From assembly GCA_018065225.1 (NCBI GenBank), contig JAGHTS010000237.1, positions 1 through 11,312 on the forward strand: a DNA stretch of 11,312 nt, written 5' to 3'. The stretch is from Candidatus Phascolarctobacterium caballi. GTDB lineage: Bacteria; Bacillota; Negativicutes; Acidaminococcales; Acidaminococcaceae. Below the pieces are notes generated by a model. It did not search any database, was not told where the DNA came from, and was given only the letters and a program-made list of their open reading frames with translations. The position numbers and the translations under genes were made by a program. Below, one piece after another: positions 1 to 7,232 of this stretch (positions within the stretch are counted from its first letter, which is position 1; the number at the start of each line of letters is the position of its first letter).

Positions 1-123
1 ATTTAAATTTCCTATGATAGTATTTTTGTAAAGATTCAGAATTATTATAACAAAGTGTAAAAATTTTGACAAGTGGAAAATTTCAAAACTTTTAGTTATT
101 ATATATAAAAAGTGCATAGCGTG

Positions 124-152
124 TTGTATAAATATACGTAAAATGATATAAT
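124..152 (+). promoter_or_regulatory. Extended -10 sigma-A type promoter for the Asp23 operon
   Basis: A -35-like TTGTAT (124-129) is followed, after exactly 17 bases, by a perfect TATAAT (147-152). A TG at 144-145 one base upstream makes it an extended -10 element. Transcription would start near 158-160, giving an untranslated leader of only about 15 bases that holds an AAGGA ribosome binding site (163-167) before the ATG at 175. It is the best promoter match seen in the window and lies before the first gene of a tightly packed series, so it probably drives the whole group (inference). The 123 bases before it are AT-rich and show no gene and no convincing terminator. Confidence 0.75.
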
Positions 153-174
153 ATCAAAAAACAAGGACAAAACA

Positions 175-711
175 ATGAAATTTAGCAAAAAACTCTTGGA
201 TATTGCCCGTAAAGTACATAAAACCTTTAATGAGGAAGCGGGGGCAAAGCAGCAGGAAACTGAAAAATTACAGGAAAATAAAGATAATTCTGTAAATATT
301 GAAGCATCTGCAAAAACAACAGAAATGCTGGAAAGGGAAGAAGTCAGCGGGGATATTAAAATTGCAGATGAGGTTATTTCTATTGTAGCGGCTTTGGCGG
401 CACAGGAAGTGCCGGGAGTTATCTCTATGAGTGGCGGTCTTGCGGATGATGTGGCAAAACTGATGGGAAAAGAAAAGGCTGCTAAAGGTGTTAGAGTTGG
501 TTTTGACGGCAAGATGGTTAATGTTAATGTGTATTTAATAATTGAATACGGTTATAATATTCCTGAATTGGCATTGGCGGTTCAGGAGCATGTCAAATCG
601 TCCATTGAAGATATGGCAGGTTATGAAGTGCAGTTTGTGGATGTACATATTGAAAATGTTGTCCAAAAGGAAGATTTTCAGTTGGAAGTGTTGGAGGAAA
701 ATAAAGAATGA
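175..711 (+). CDS. Asp23/Gls24 family envelope stress response protein
   Basis: This 178-residue protein carries an Asp23/Gls24 domain at about residues 59-165. The domain begins GDIKIADEVISIVAALAAQ and continues with the EVPGV and GVRV segments typical of the family. Asp23 proteins are abundant, soluble, membrane-associated proteins tied to alkaline or cell-envelope stress and are tethered by AmaP, which is the next gene here. Residues 1-58 form a highly charged, Lys/Glu-rich extension with no signal peptide or membrane segment, probably disordered or helical. The start at 175 is set by AAGGA at 163-167 and the promoter just upstream. The stop overlaps the amaP start by four bases (ATGA), suggesting translational coupling. 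The family call is firm; the exact physiological role is not settled even in model species. Confidence 0.9.
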   Translation: MKFSKKLLDIARKVHKTFNEEAGAKQQETEKLQENKDNSVNIEASAKTTEMLEREEVSGDIKIADEVISIVAALAAQEVPGVISMSGGLADDVAKLMGKEKAAKGVRVGFDGKMVNVNVYLIIEYGYNIPELALAVQEHVKSSIEDMAGYEVQFVDVHIENVVQKEDFQLEVLEENKE

Positions 712-1223
712 GTATTTTTGACAGAATTATTTTGGCGTTGTACACGGTTTTTATGGCATGTGTATCTGTGATAACAGTTTTATGCAGTTTGGATGTCATT
801 CCCCACAGGTATATTTCAGCATTTATAGCGGGTATTCCCGGCAATACTTTTTATTGCATTGGCGGTGTGATTTTATTTTTGGTAAGTTTGCGCCTGCTGA
901 TTGCCAATGTGACGACTACAAGCGGCAGTTTGCTGTTAAGTGACAGCGGACATGGCAAAGTTGAAATAGATAAGGGTGCGATAGAAGATTATGCGGCATC
1001 GTTGGCACAGGAAATTTATGGGATATTTAATGTTAAAGTTATAGCCAAATTGGCAGAAGATGGTATTTATGTAAGAATTAATGCGAGCATTGAGCCGGGT
1101 ATTGTTATTCCTGATACAAGTGAAGAAGTGCGCGCCAATGTCCGTGAAGGGTTGAAAAAGGCGACTGGGGTGGAAGTAAAAGATATTGAAATTTACTTTA
1201 AACAGATTAAGGTGAAAGAATAA
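708..1223 (+). CDS. amaP: Alkaline shock response membrane anchor protein AmaP
   Basis: The protein has 171 residues and two hydrophobic segments near its N-terminus, about residues 6-27 and 46-66, separated by a short loop containing IPHRY. A cytoplasmic domain follows at about 75-170 and resembles the Asp23 fold (for example KVEIDKGAIEDYAASLA, then VKVIAKLAEDG and VEVKDIEIYF). This matches AmaP, which in Staphylococcus anchors Asp23 to the membrane. A strong GGAGG (693-697) lies 10 bases before the ATG, inside the end of the upstream asp23-type gene, and the two genes overlap as ATGA. Together with the DUF2273 gene downstream this forms the usual three-gene Asp23 membrane module. Topology is read by eye from hydrophobicity. 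Confidence 0.88.
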   Translation: MSIFDRIILALYTVFMACVSVITVLCSLDVIPHRYISAFIAGIPGNTFYCIGGVILFLVSLRLLIANVTTTSGSLLLSDSGHGKVEIDKGAIEDYAASLAQEIYGIFNVKVIAKLAEDGIYVRINASIEPGIVIPDTSEEVRANVREGLKKATGVEVKDIEIYFKQIKVKE

Positions 1224-1233
1224 GGGGGCAAAC

Positions 1234-1461
1234 ATGTTTAGTGAAATTTTATCTGAACTTTGGAATAATTTTCGTGGACGGATGTTGTGTTCCTTGTTTG
1301 GTGCATTTACAGGATTTATGTTTTTATGGTTAGGCATTTTGCAGACATTGTTTTTGTTGTTCTGTATTGGCTTTGGCTTTTTTTTAGGTAATAAGATTGA
1401 TAAAAACGAGGATTTAATGGAATGGTTGGATAGGTTGTTGCCGGCGGGGTATCACAGATGA
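1234..1461 (+). CDS. DUF2273 small integral membrane protein
   Basis: A 75-residue protein with two closely spaced hydrophobic stretches, about residues 16-34 and 36-53. They are followed by the polar tail LGNKIDKNEDLMEWLDRLLP, which is characteristic of DUF2273 proteins found next to Asp23 and AmaP in many Bacillota. No enzymatic motif is present. Its function is unknown; from context it is probably an accessory membrane component of the Asp23/AmaP envelope module (inference). A GGGGG ribosome binding site at 1224-1228 sits five bases before the ATG and directly after the amaP stop. Its own stop overlaps the nusB start by four bases (ATGA), linking the membrane module to the transcription-factor gene. 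Confidence 0.85.
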   Translation: MFSEILSELWNNFRGRMLCSLFGAFTGFMFLWLGILQTLFLLFCIGFGFFLGNKIDKNEDLMEWLDRLLPAGYHR

Positions 1462-1871
1462 GCAGACGATTGGCACGTGAAATTGCCTTACAAGCATTGT
1501 TTCAGTTAGATTTTACACCCGATATGTCAGAAAAACAGGTAATTGCGTCAGCGGCAGCAGAACACACGGAAAAATCAGGTGCTGCCTTAAAATATGCTAA
1601 TGGCTTGGTGCATGGTATTTTAGAGCAAAAGAAAACTATTGACGGATTAATTGAAAGTTTGGCAAAGGGTTGGAGCATTGAACGGATGGGCAATACGGAT
1701 AAAAACATTTTGCGTTTGGCAATTTATGAAATAAAGTTTGCAGATGAAAAAATAGAGCCGGCAATAGTTATTAATGAAGCGGTGGAAATTGCAAAACTTT
1801 ATTGTGATGCTGATGCACCAAAATTTATAAATGGAATATTGGCAAAGGTTGTTAATGGTCAGGCAAAATAA
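1458..1871 (+). CDS. nusB: Transcription antitermination factor NusB
   Basis: This 137-residue protein matches NusB in length and in its signature blocks. The N-terminal RNA-binding helix carries RRLAREIALQALFQLDF (residues 3-19). The central block is GWSIERMGNTDKNILRLA with IYE following (71-91). The C-terminal block has INEAVEIAKLY (105-115) and KFINGILAKV (122-131). NusB binds boxA RNA together with NusE (ribosomal protein S10) and supports antitermination on rRNA operons. The ATG overlaps the preceding stop as ATGA, with a GGGG-containing site about 9 bases upstream. The next gene starts immediately after the nusB stop with no spacer. Nothing appears truncated or substituted. Confidence 0.96.
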   Translation: MSRRLAREIALQALFQLDFTPDMSEKQVIASAAAEHTEKSGAALKYANGLVHGILEQKKTIDGLIESLAKGWSIERMGNTDKNILRLAIYEIKFADEKIEPAIVINEAVEIAKLYCDADAPKFINGILAKVVNGQAK

Positions 1872-2837
1872 ATGAAAGTTTATTTGGGGATTGATACCAG
1901 TTGTTATACAACAAGTGCGGCACTTTTAGACGAAAACGGACATTTGGTTGCTGATGAACGAAAGATTTTAGATGTAAAACAGGGTGGGTGCGGGTTGCAG
2001 CAACACGAAATGTTGTTTCAGCACACACGGGTTTTGCCGGTTTTGTTGGATAAGGCATTTCAAAATAAAGATTTTCAGCTGGCAAGTATTGGTGTAAGTG
2101 GACGTCCCCGCCCAGCATCAGACAGTTATATGCCCGCTTTTTTGGCAGGGTTGGGTGTAGCGCGGTCTTTGGCAACAGTTTGGAAAGTGCCGATTGTGAT
2201 TGAAAGTCATCAAGAAAATCATTTGTTGGCAGGATTGTGGTCCTGTGGCGGTATTCAAGCCAAAAAGTTTTTAATGTTACACGCTTCTGGCGGAACAACA
2301 GATTTACTTTTGGTTGAGAAAATGGATAATGGGCATTATGGTTTGCAGGCAGTTGGCGGAAGTATTGATTTACATGCCGGTCAGTTTGTTGACAGGGTTG
2401 GGGTGGCATTGGGTTTGCAGTTTCCTACTGGAAAAGAGTTTGAAAAATTGGCAGCGACAGCCAAAGAAAAAATACTGCTTCCTATCAGCGTCAACAAAAC
2501 GGAGGTTTCTTTAAGTGGACCTGCTACAGCGGCTTTAAGAAAATTGCAGTCAGGGGCAGAACCTGCTGATTTGGCGTTGGCAGTTGAAATTTGTTTGGCG
2601 GAAACTTTTATTAAAATGATGGTAAATGCCGCAAGTATGTATAAAGTAAAAGATGTGTTGATGGTTGGCGGTGTAGCAAGCAATTTGCATATTCAAAAAT
2701 TGTGTGATGAAAAATTGTATCAAAATGATATTAAGTTGTATTGTGCGGCAACCAAATATAGTTGTGATTGTGCAGTAGGCAATGCTTATGCTGCATTACA
2801 AATGGCAAAAAAAGGATGTTCAAATATAATATGTTAA
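1872..2837 (+). CDS. TsaD/Kae1-family paralog (peptidase M22-like, 'O-sialoglycoprotein endopeptidase')
   Basis: A 321-residue protein of the ASKHA-fold TsaD/Kae1/Qri7 family. Recognisable blocks are GIDTSCYTTSAAL (6-18), ESHQENHLLAG (111-121), ASGGTTDLLLVE (138-149), FVDRVGVALGL with FPTGKEFEKLA (172-194), a SLSGPATAAL segment, VGGVASN, and a C-terminal D299. His113 and His117 (an HxxxH pair) and Asp299 match the metal ligands of true TsaD, and glycine-rich nucleotide-binding segments remain. The surroundings of these motifs diverge from bacterial TsaD: SHQENH replaces the usual HMEGH, and there is no GGVVPELASR block, only QGGCGLQQHEM. I therefore read it as the paralog often seen near nusB, not the essential t6A37 tRNA-modifying TsaD. 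It starts directly after nusB with only a weak ribosome site. Its biochemical function is unknown; the peptidase name is historical. Confidence 0.82.
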   Translation: MKVYLGIDTSCYTTSAALLDENGHLVADERKILDVKQGGCGLQQHEMLFQHTRVLPVLLDKAFQNKDFQLASIGVSGRPRPASDSYMPAFLAGLGVARSLATVWKVPIVIESHQENHLLAGLWSCGGIQAKKFLMLHASGGTTDLLLVEKMDNGHYGLQAVGGSIDLHAGQFVDRVGVALGLQFPTGKEFEKLAATAKEKILLPISVNKTEVSLSGPATAALRKLQSGAEPADLALAVEICLAETFIKMMVNAASMYKVKDVLMVGGVASNLHIQKLCDEKLYQNDIKLYCAATKYSCDCAVGNAYAALQMAKKGCSNIIC

Positions 2838-3709
2838 ATTTTCAAGAATATTATGAAAACCAACAAAAAATTGTAAATAATTTTTTAGAACAAAGGATGA
2901 AAAAGAAAGGCATCAGCAAAGTTGACGATGCCATGATTTACAGTTTGAATGCCGGAGGCAAACGCATACGTCCCATTTTGTTAATGGCGACTGCTGAGGC
3001 ATTTGGGGAAAAAGGATATAATTATTTGCCTGTGGCATGTGGACTGGAGATGATTCATACTTATTCTTTAATTCATGATGATTTGCCTTGCATGGATAAT
3101 GATGATTACAGACGCGGAAAACTGACTAATCATAAAGTTTATGGTGAAGCCATGGCAGTGCTTGCAGGGGATGGTTTGCTGACATTGGCATTTGAAGTGA
3201 TGTTGGAGCAAAAGAATGTTGATCCGACAGCACTGATAGAAACGGTACGGGAAGTGGCAATGTGTGCCGGTAATTTTGGAATGGTCGGCGGGCAGGCATT
3301 GGATTTGGCGGCAGAGGGCAAATCAATTTCGGCAGAAGAATTGCGGACAATGCACGCTGCCAAAACGGGAGCGTTGTTTATTGCGGCGGTTCGTAGTGGG
3401 GCGCATTTGGTTGGAGCGAATGAACAAGAACTTTTGGCACTAACAAAATTTGCGGATTTGCTTGGTTTGGCTTTTCAAATTACAGATGATATTTTGGATG
3501 TTACAGGCAACAGTCAGAATTTGGGTAAAATGGTTGGTAGTGATACTAAAAACGACAAATGCACATATGTTACTTTATATGGGTTGACGGCAGCAAAAGA
3601 GTTGGCAAAGAAAACAATAGATGAGGCACTTATGTGTTTGGAGATGTTTGGTGAAAAAGCAAATTATTTGAGGGGAATTGCCAAAATATTGACAGAAAGA
3701 AAAAGTTGA
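2831..3709 (+). CDS. ispA: Polyprenyl synthetase, farnesyl diphosphate synthase type (IspA)
   Basis: Condenses isopentenyl diphosphate with allylic diphosphates to make short prenyl diphosphates such as FPP, the precursor for undecaprenyl and quinone side chains. With the start at 2831 it has 292 residues, normal for IspA. Visible motifs are GGKRIRP (42-48), the first Asp-rich motif DDLPCMDND (83-91) followed by RRGKLTNHKVYGEA, and the second motif ITDDILDV (217-224), which bind Mg-diphosphate. The frame stays open back to 2768, but residues from there would be a Cys-rich extension inside the upstream gene. The ATG at 2831 gives an ATGTTAA overlap of seven bases, with AAGGA at 2812-2816. An ATG at 2816 is the alternative but would leave no spacer after that site. 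Product chain length (C10, C15 or C20) is inferred. Confidence 0.93.
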   Translation: MLNFQEYYENQQKIVNNFLEQRMKKKGISKVDDAMIYSLNAGGKRIRPILLMATAEAFGEKGYNYLPVACGLEMIHTYSLIHDDLPCMDNDDYRRGKLTNHKVYGEAMAVLAGDGLLTLAFEVMLEQKNVDPTALIETVREVAMCAGNFGMVGGQALDLAAEGKSISAEELRTMHAAKTGALFIAAVRSGAHLVGANEQELLALTKFADLLGLAFQITDDILDVTGNSQNLGKMVGSDTKNDKCTYVTLYGLTAAKELAKKTIDEALMCLEMFGEKANYLRGIAKILTERKS

Positions 3710-5586
3710 TGGAGAAAAAATTGTTTTTACCGACGATAAATTCGCCAGCAGATGTAAAAAAGTTAAATATAGCGGAACTAAAATCTTTAGCATTAGAACT
3801 TAGGCAATATATAATTGAGGTGGTCAGTAAAAATGGCGGACATTTGGCCCCAAGCTTGGGCGTTGTGGAATTAACATTGGCATTGCATAAAGTTTTTGAT
3901 GTGCCTAAGGACAAATTGATTTTTGATGTGGGTCATCAAAGTTATGTTCACAAAATTATTACAGGAAGACGGGAGCAGTTTAAAACATTGCGCCAATATG
4001 GTGGCATAAGCGGATTCCCTAAGCGTACAGAATCTGAATGTGACGCTTTTGGTACCGGGCATAGTTCTACAAGTATTTCTGCAGCATTGGGGATGGCTGT
4101 TGCCAGAGATTTGCATGGCGATAATTATAATGTGGTGGCTGTTATCGGTGATGGGTCTATGACTGGCGGGTTAGCATTTGAAGCATTAAATCATGCTGGA
4201 AATGCCAATAAAAACTTGATTGTGGTTTTGAATGACAATGAAATGAGTATTGCCAAAAATGTAGGGGCAATGAGTGAATATCTTAGTGCTTTACGAACTG
4301 GTGAAATATATAACTCAGTAAAAAATAATTTGGCAAAATTACTTGAAGGTGCAGAGTTTGGTGAAAGTGTTTTGCATATAGTACGGCGGTTGAAAGGCAG
4401 TTTGAAATATTTGATTGTGCCAACTTCTGTTTTTGAAGAGTTGGGATTTACATATCTTGGACCGGTTGACGGACATGATTTAACTGCATTGATAGATGTA
4501 TTTGAGGGTGCAAAAAAAATACAGGGACCTGTTTTAATTCATGTGCTTACCAAAAAAGGCAAAGGGTATAAGCCGGCAGAAGATAATCCAGATATTTTTC
4601 ATGGTACAGGGCCTTTTGATATTAAAACAGGAAACAAGATTGACAAAAATGACAATAAAATAACTTATACAGAAATATTTGGTGAAACGTTAATTAATTT
4701 GGCAAAAGAAAATGCTAACTTGGTTGCCATTACTGCAGCGATGCCTGATGGTACAGGGTTACGTAAATTTGCCGAAATATTTCCAGACCGCTATTTTGAT
4801 GTAGGAATTGCGGAACAACATGCAGTTACTTTGGCGGCCGGTATGGCGACAGAAGGGTTAAAGCCTATAGTGGTTGTTTATAGCAGTTTCTTACAACGGG
4901 CGTATGACAATGTTTTGCATGATGTTTGTGTTCAAAATTTACCGGTAACATTGTGTTTGGACAGGGCTGGTTTGGTTGGTGATGACGGTACTACTCATCA
5001 CGGTGTTTTTGATTTTGCGTTTTTGCGTAGTATGCCTAATATGGTGATTATGTCACCAAAGGATGAGAATGAATTACAATCCATGATATTGACTGCAATA
5101 AAATATTATGCCCCAATTACTATACGTTATCCACGTGGTAGTGGTTTAGGTGTTGAGATAAGCGAGCCGGAAGAGTTACAAATAGGCAAAGCCGAAGTGA
5201 TTAAAGATGGAGAAAAGGTTTGTTTGTGGGCTATCGGCAGTATGGTTGATATTGCTTTGCAAGTTGCTGATAAATTGAATGAACACGGAATTAATGCAGG
5301 GGTTGTGAATATGCGTTTTGCTAAACCGTTGGATGAGGAGTTGTTGCAAATTCACGGGAACAAATACCAATATCTTATTACATTGGAAGAGGGAGTGTTA
5401 AAAGGTGGCGTTGGCAGTGCGGTTTTGGAAAGCTTGAATAAAAAGCATTTGCTTGACAGGTGTCATGTTTTCAATTTAGGCATTCCTGATGAATTTGTAG
5501 CACATGGAGATAAAAAATTATTGCTGAAAGATTTGGGATTGGATAGCCAGTCAGTGGTAAAAAAAGTGTTGTCATGGGTAAAGTAA
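3709..5586 (+). CDS. dxs: 1-deoxy-D-xylulose-5-phosphate synthase
   Basis: Catalyses the thiamine-diphosphate-dependent condensation of pyruvate and glyceraldehyde 3-phosphate, the entry step of the MEP isoprenoid pathway, which ends in the substrates of the adjacent IspA. The 625-residue length is normal. Motifs in order: GGHLAPSLG with His45, DVGHQSYVHKIITGR (73-87), the ThDP/Mg site GDGSMTGG (147-154) with NDNEMSI (175-181), GPVDGHD, GIAEQHA with the catalytic Glu369, and the transketolase segment DRAG (418-421) followed by LVGDDGTTHHG. The ATG at 3709 shares one base with the ispA stop (TGATG). A TTG immediately before it at 3706 is a possible but less likely start. The ribosome site is weak (AGAAAGA-like), so coupling to ispA translation is plausible. 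Confidence 0.97.
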   Translation: MEKKLFLPTINSPADVKKLNIAELKSLALELRQYIIEVVSKNGGHLAPSLGVVELTLALHKVFDVPKDKLIFDVGHQSYVHKIITGRREQFKTLRQYGGISGFPKRTESECDAFGTGHSSTSISAALGMAVARDLHGDNYNVVAVIGDGSMTGGLAFEALNHAGNANKNLIVVLNDNEMSIAKNVGAMSEYLSALRTGEIYNSVKNNLAKLLEGAEFGESVLHIVRRLKGSLKYLIVPTSVFEELGFTYLGPVDGHDLTALIDVFEGAKKIQGPVLIHVLTKKGKGYKPAEDNPDIFHGTGPFDIKTGNKIDKNDNKITYTEIFGETLINLAKENANLVAITAAMPDGTGLRKFAEIFPDRYFDVGIAEQHAVTLAAGMATEGLKPIVVVYSSFLQRAYDNVLHDVCVQNLPVTLCLDRAGLVGDDGTTHHGVFDFAFLRSMPNMVIMSPKDENELQSMILTAIKYYAPITIRYPRGSGLGVEISEPEELQIGKAEVIKDGEKVCLWAIGSMVDIALQVADKLNEHGINAGVVNMRFAKPLDEELLQIHGNKYQYLITLEEGVLKGGVGSAVLESLNKKHLLDRCHVFNLGIPDEFVAHGDKKLLLKDLGLDSQSVVKKVLSWVK

Positions 5587-6383
5587 GATTAGATGTTTTG
5601 CTTGTGAATAAAGGATTTTTTGAAAGCAGGACTCGGGCACAAGCAGAAGTAATGGCAGGTAATGTTTTAGTTAACGAAATAAAGATAGACAAACCGGGAA
5701 CATTGTTTACAGAGGACGTGACAGTACGATTGTTAGGTAACAAGTTGCCTTATGTCAGTCGTGGTGGTTTGAAACTTGAAAAAGCTTTAAAAGTTTTTCA
5801 AATTAGGGTTAAAGATAAAATTGTTGCAGATATTGGAGCGTCTACAGGCGGTTTTACGGATTGTGCGTTACAAAACATGGCAAAAAAAGTTTTTGCAGTT
5901 GATGTTGGTTATGGACAGTTGGCTTGGAAATTACGTCAGGATGAACGTGTTATAAATTTGGAACGTACAAATGTACGATATCTTGATGTTAGTACTTTAG
6001 GCGAATTAGTAGATATAGTTACTATTGATGTGGCATTTATTTCTTTGGCATTAGTTTTACCGACTGTTTTCAAAATTGTAAAAGATGACGGGTGTGTTAT
6101 TGCTTTAATAAAACCGCAGTTTGAAGCTGGTAAAGAGAATGTTGGCAAGAAAGGTGTTGTCAGGGATATAAATGTACATAAAGAAGTGGTAACGAATGTT
6201 GTTGGCTTAGCAAAAAATTTTGGGTTTGGTATTGCAGGGTTGGATTTTAGCCCTATTAGGGGACCAGAGGGAAATATAGAATATCTTTTGTGGTTGACAA
6301 AATCGTTTGATGATGAAGTCACAGGAGAAATAATAGATAAAGTTGTCCAAGAAAGTCATAAGGTGTTGGTGAAAGATGATTAA
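5574..6383 (+). CDS. tlyA: TlyA family S4-domain rRNA (cytidine-2'-O)-methyltransferase
   Basis: A 269-residue protein with an N-terminal S4 RNA-binding domain (RLDVLLVNKGFFESRTRAQ, residues 5-23, through GNVLVNE) and a FtsJ-like methyltransferase domain. The SAM-binding motif is DIGASTGGFTDCALQ (86-100). The K-D-K-E residues typical of 2'-O-methyltransferases appear as Lys67 (SRGGLKLEKAL), Asp152 (IDVAFISL), Lys180 (LIKPQFEAG) and Glu236 (EGNIEYLLW). Relatives such as mycobacterial TlyA methylate 16S and 23S rRNA and affect capreomycin sensitivity. Many databases still call this family hemolysin; here RNA modification is the better-supported role. The exact target nucleotide is not predictable. 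The start overlaps dxs by 13 bases, and a weak ribosome site implies coupled translation. Confidence 0.93.
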   Translation: MGKVRLDVLLVNKGFFESRTRAQAEVMAGNVLVNEIKIDKPGTLFTEDVTVRLLGNKLPYVSRGGLKLEKALKVFQIRVKDKIVADIGASTGGFTDCALQNMAKKVFAVDVGYGQLAWKLRQDERVINLERTNVRYLDVSTLGELVDIVTIDVAFISLALVLPTVFKIVKDDGCVIALIKPQFEAGKENVGKKGVVRDINVHKEVVTNVVGLAKNFGFGIAGLDFSPIRGPEGNIEYLLWLTKSFDDEVTGEIIDKVVQESHKVLVKDD

Positions 6384-7227
6384 AAAATTAGGTGTTTATC
6401 CAAATTTACATAAAGAAGTTGTGAAAAAAAATTTAGCCCACATTATTAATTTGGTTAGAGAAGCGGGACTAATTCCTCTTTTGCCGTCTGATATTGCCAT
6501 AACATTTGGTTGTGATAGTTATATTGTTGGTGACGAAAAAAGTTTGCAAAGCATGGATGTATTTATGTCTGTTGGTGGCGATGGTACACTTTTAAGGATG
6601 GCGGAACTTTTGGCAAAAGTTGATGTTCCGGGATTTGGTGTTAATTTTGGGCATTTGGGTTTTTTGGCAGAAGTGGAAGCAAGTGAACTGCCAAGTGCTT
6701 TAAAAATGTTAGTGCAGGGATATTATACGGTTGAGAACAGGACAATGTTGTTTGCCAAAGTAATGCGTGAAAAAAAACAAATTCTTGAAGCACATGCGTT
6801 AAATGACATTGTAGTTTCCAAGGGCAAGATTTCCAAAATGGCTCACTATTTGTTGCGTATAAATGGGAAACAATCTTCATATATGGCAGCAGATGGAATT
6901 ATTGTGGCGAGTGCGACAGGTTCTACGGCATATTCTTTAAGCGCTGGCGGGCCATTGGTTTATCCAAATTTGGATGTTATGGTTATAACTCCAATTTGCC
7001 CGCATGCTTTGGCGATTAGACCATTAGTTATTCCGCTTAGTGAAGTTGTTGAAATAGAAACGGAACGTGACGGTGAGCAATTGATGTTGGAGGCTGACGG
7101 GAAATTAATGGGGCCGATTGAAGATGATTGCATTGTTAGCGTTGAGCAAAGCCCATATAAAATGCAGCTTTTACGGCTTTCCGCAAAAAGTTATTATGAT
7201 AATTGGCAAGAAAAATTAATGAGGTGA
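6376..7227 (+). CDS. nadK: NAD(+) kinase
   Basis: Phosphorylates NAD+ to NADP+ in the cytoplasm. The 283-residue protein has the family landmarks: GGDGT (67-71) with the catalytic Asp69, NFGHLGFL (90-97), LNDIVV (142-147), the YMAADGIIVASATGSTAYSL stretch (169-188) with SAGGP (189-193), and HALAIRPLV (210-218). NADPH is consumed by the MEP pathway reductoisomerase, so the placement near dxs and ispA is metabolically sensible, although the arrangement is simply a conserved neighbourhood. The ATG overlaps the end of tlyA by eight bases in the form ATGATTAA, with an AAGGTG site (6359-6364) about 11 bases upstream. No catalytic residue appears altered. Confidence 0.96.
   Translation: MIKKLGVYPNLHKEVVKKNLAHIINLVREAGLIPLLPSDIAITFGCDSYIVGDEKSLQSMDVFMSVGGDGTLLRMAELLAKVDVPGFGVNFGHLGFLAEVEASELPSALKMLVQGYYTVENRTMLFAKVMREKKQILEAHALNDIVVSKGKISKMAHYLLRINGKQSSYMAADGIIVASATGSTAYSLSAGGPLVYPNLDVMVITPICPHALAIRPLVIPLSEVVEIETERDGEQLMLEADGKLMGPIEDDCIVSVEQSPYKMQLLRLSAKSYYDNWQEKLMR
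7221..7227 (+). promoter_or_regulatory. Ribosome binding site that fixes the argR start
   Basis: GAGGTGA sits five bases before the ATG at 7233 and overlaps the nadK stop codon. It supports 7233 over an in-frame TTG at 7203 that would add ten non-homologous residues inside nadK. Confidence 0.8.
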
Positions 7228-7232
7228 ACAAA

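Noticed and set aside
66..98. Consensus -35 TTGACA at 66-71 as a second promoter
   Set aside because: At 16-18 base spacing the -10 position reads ACTTTT, CTTTTA or TTTTAG, which is a poor match; the 124-152 element is far better.
99..512. Reverse-strand open frames opposite the Asp23 gene and elsewhere, such as 1852-2409 and 936-1337
   Set aside because: They are antisense to clearly conserved proteins, have no ribosome sites or recognisable domains, and show low-complexity shadow composition.
2768..2830. Longer ispA start at 2768 adding 21 residues
   Set aside because: The added segment is Cys-rich, lies wholly inside the upstream gene and is unlike IspA N-termini; 2831 gives the normal family length.
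5574..6383. TlyA as a hemolysin or virulence factor
   Set aside because: The S4 plus FtsJ architecture and intact K-D-K-E residues point to rRNA methylation; the hemolysin label is historical.
7203..7232. TTG start of argR at 7203
   Set aside because: It lies inside nadK without a ribosome site, whereas GAGGTGA stands just before the ATG at 7233.
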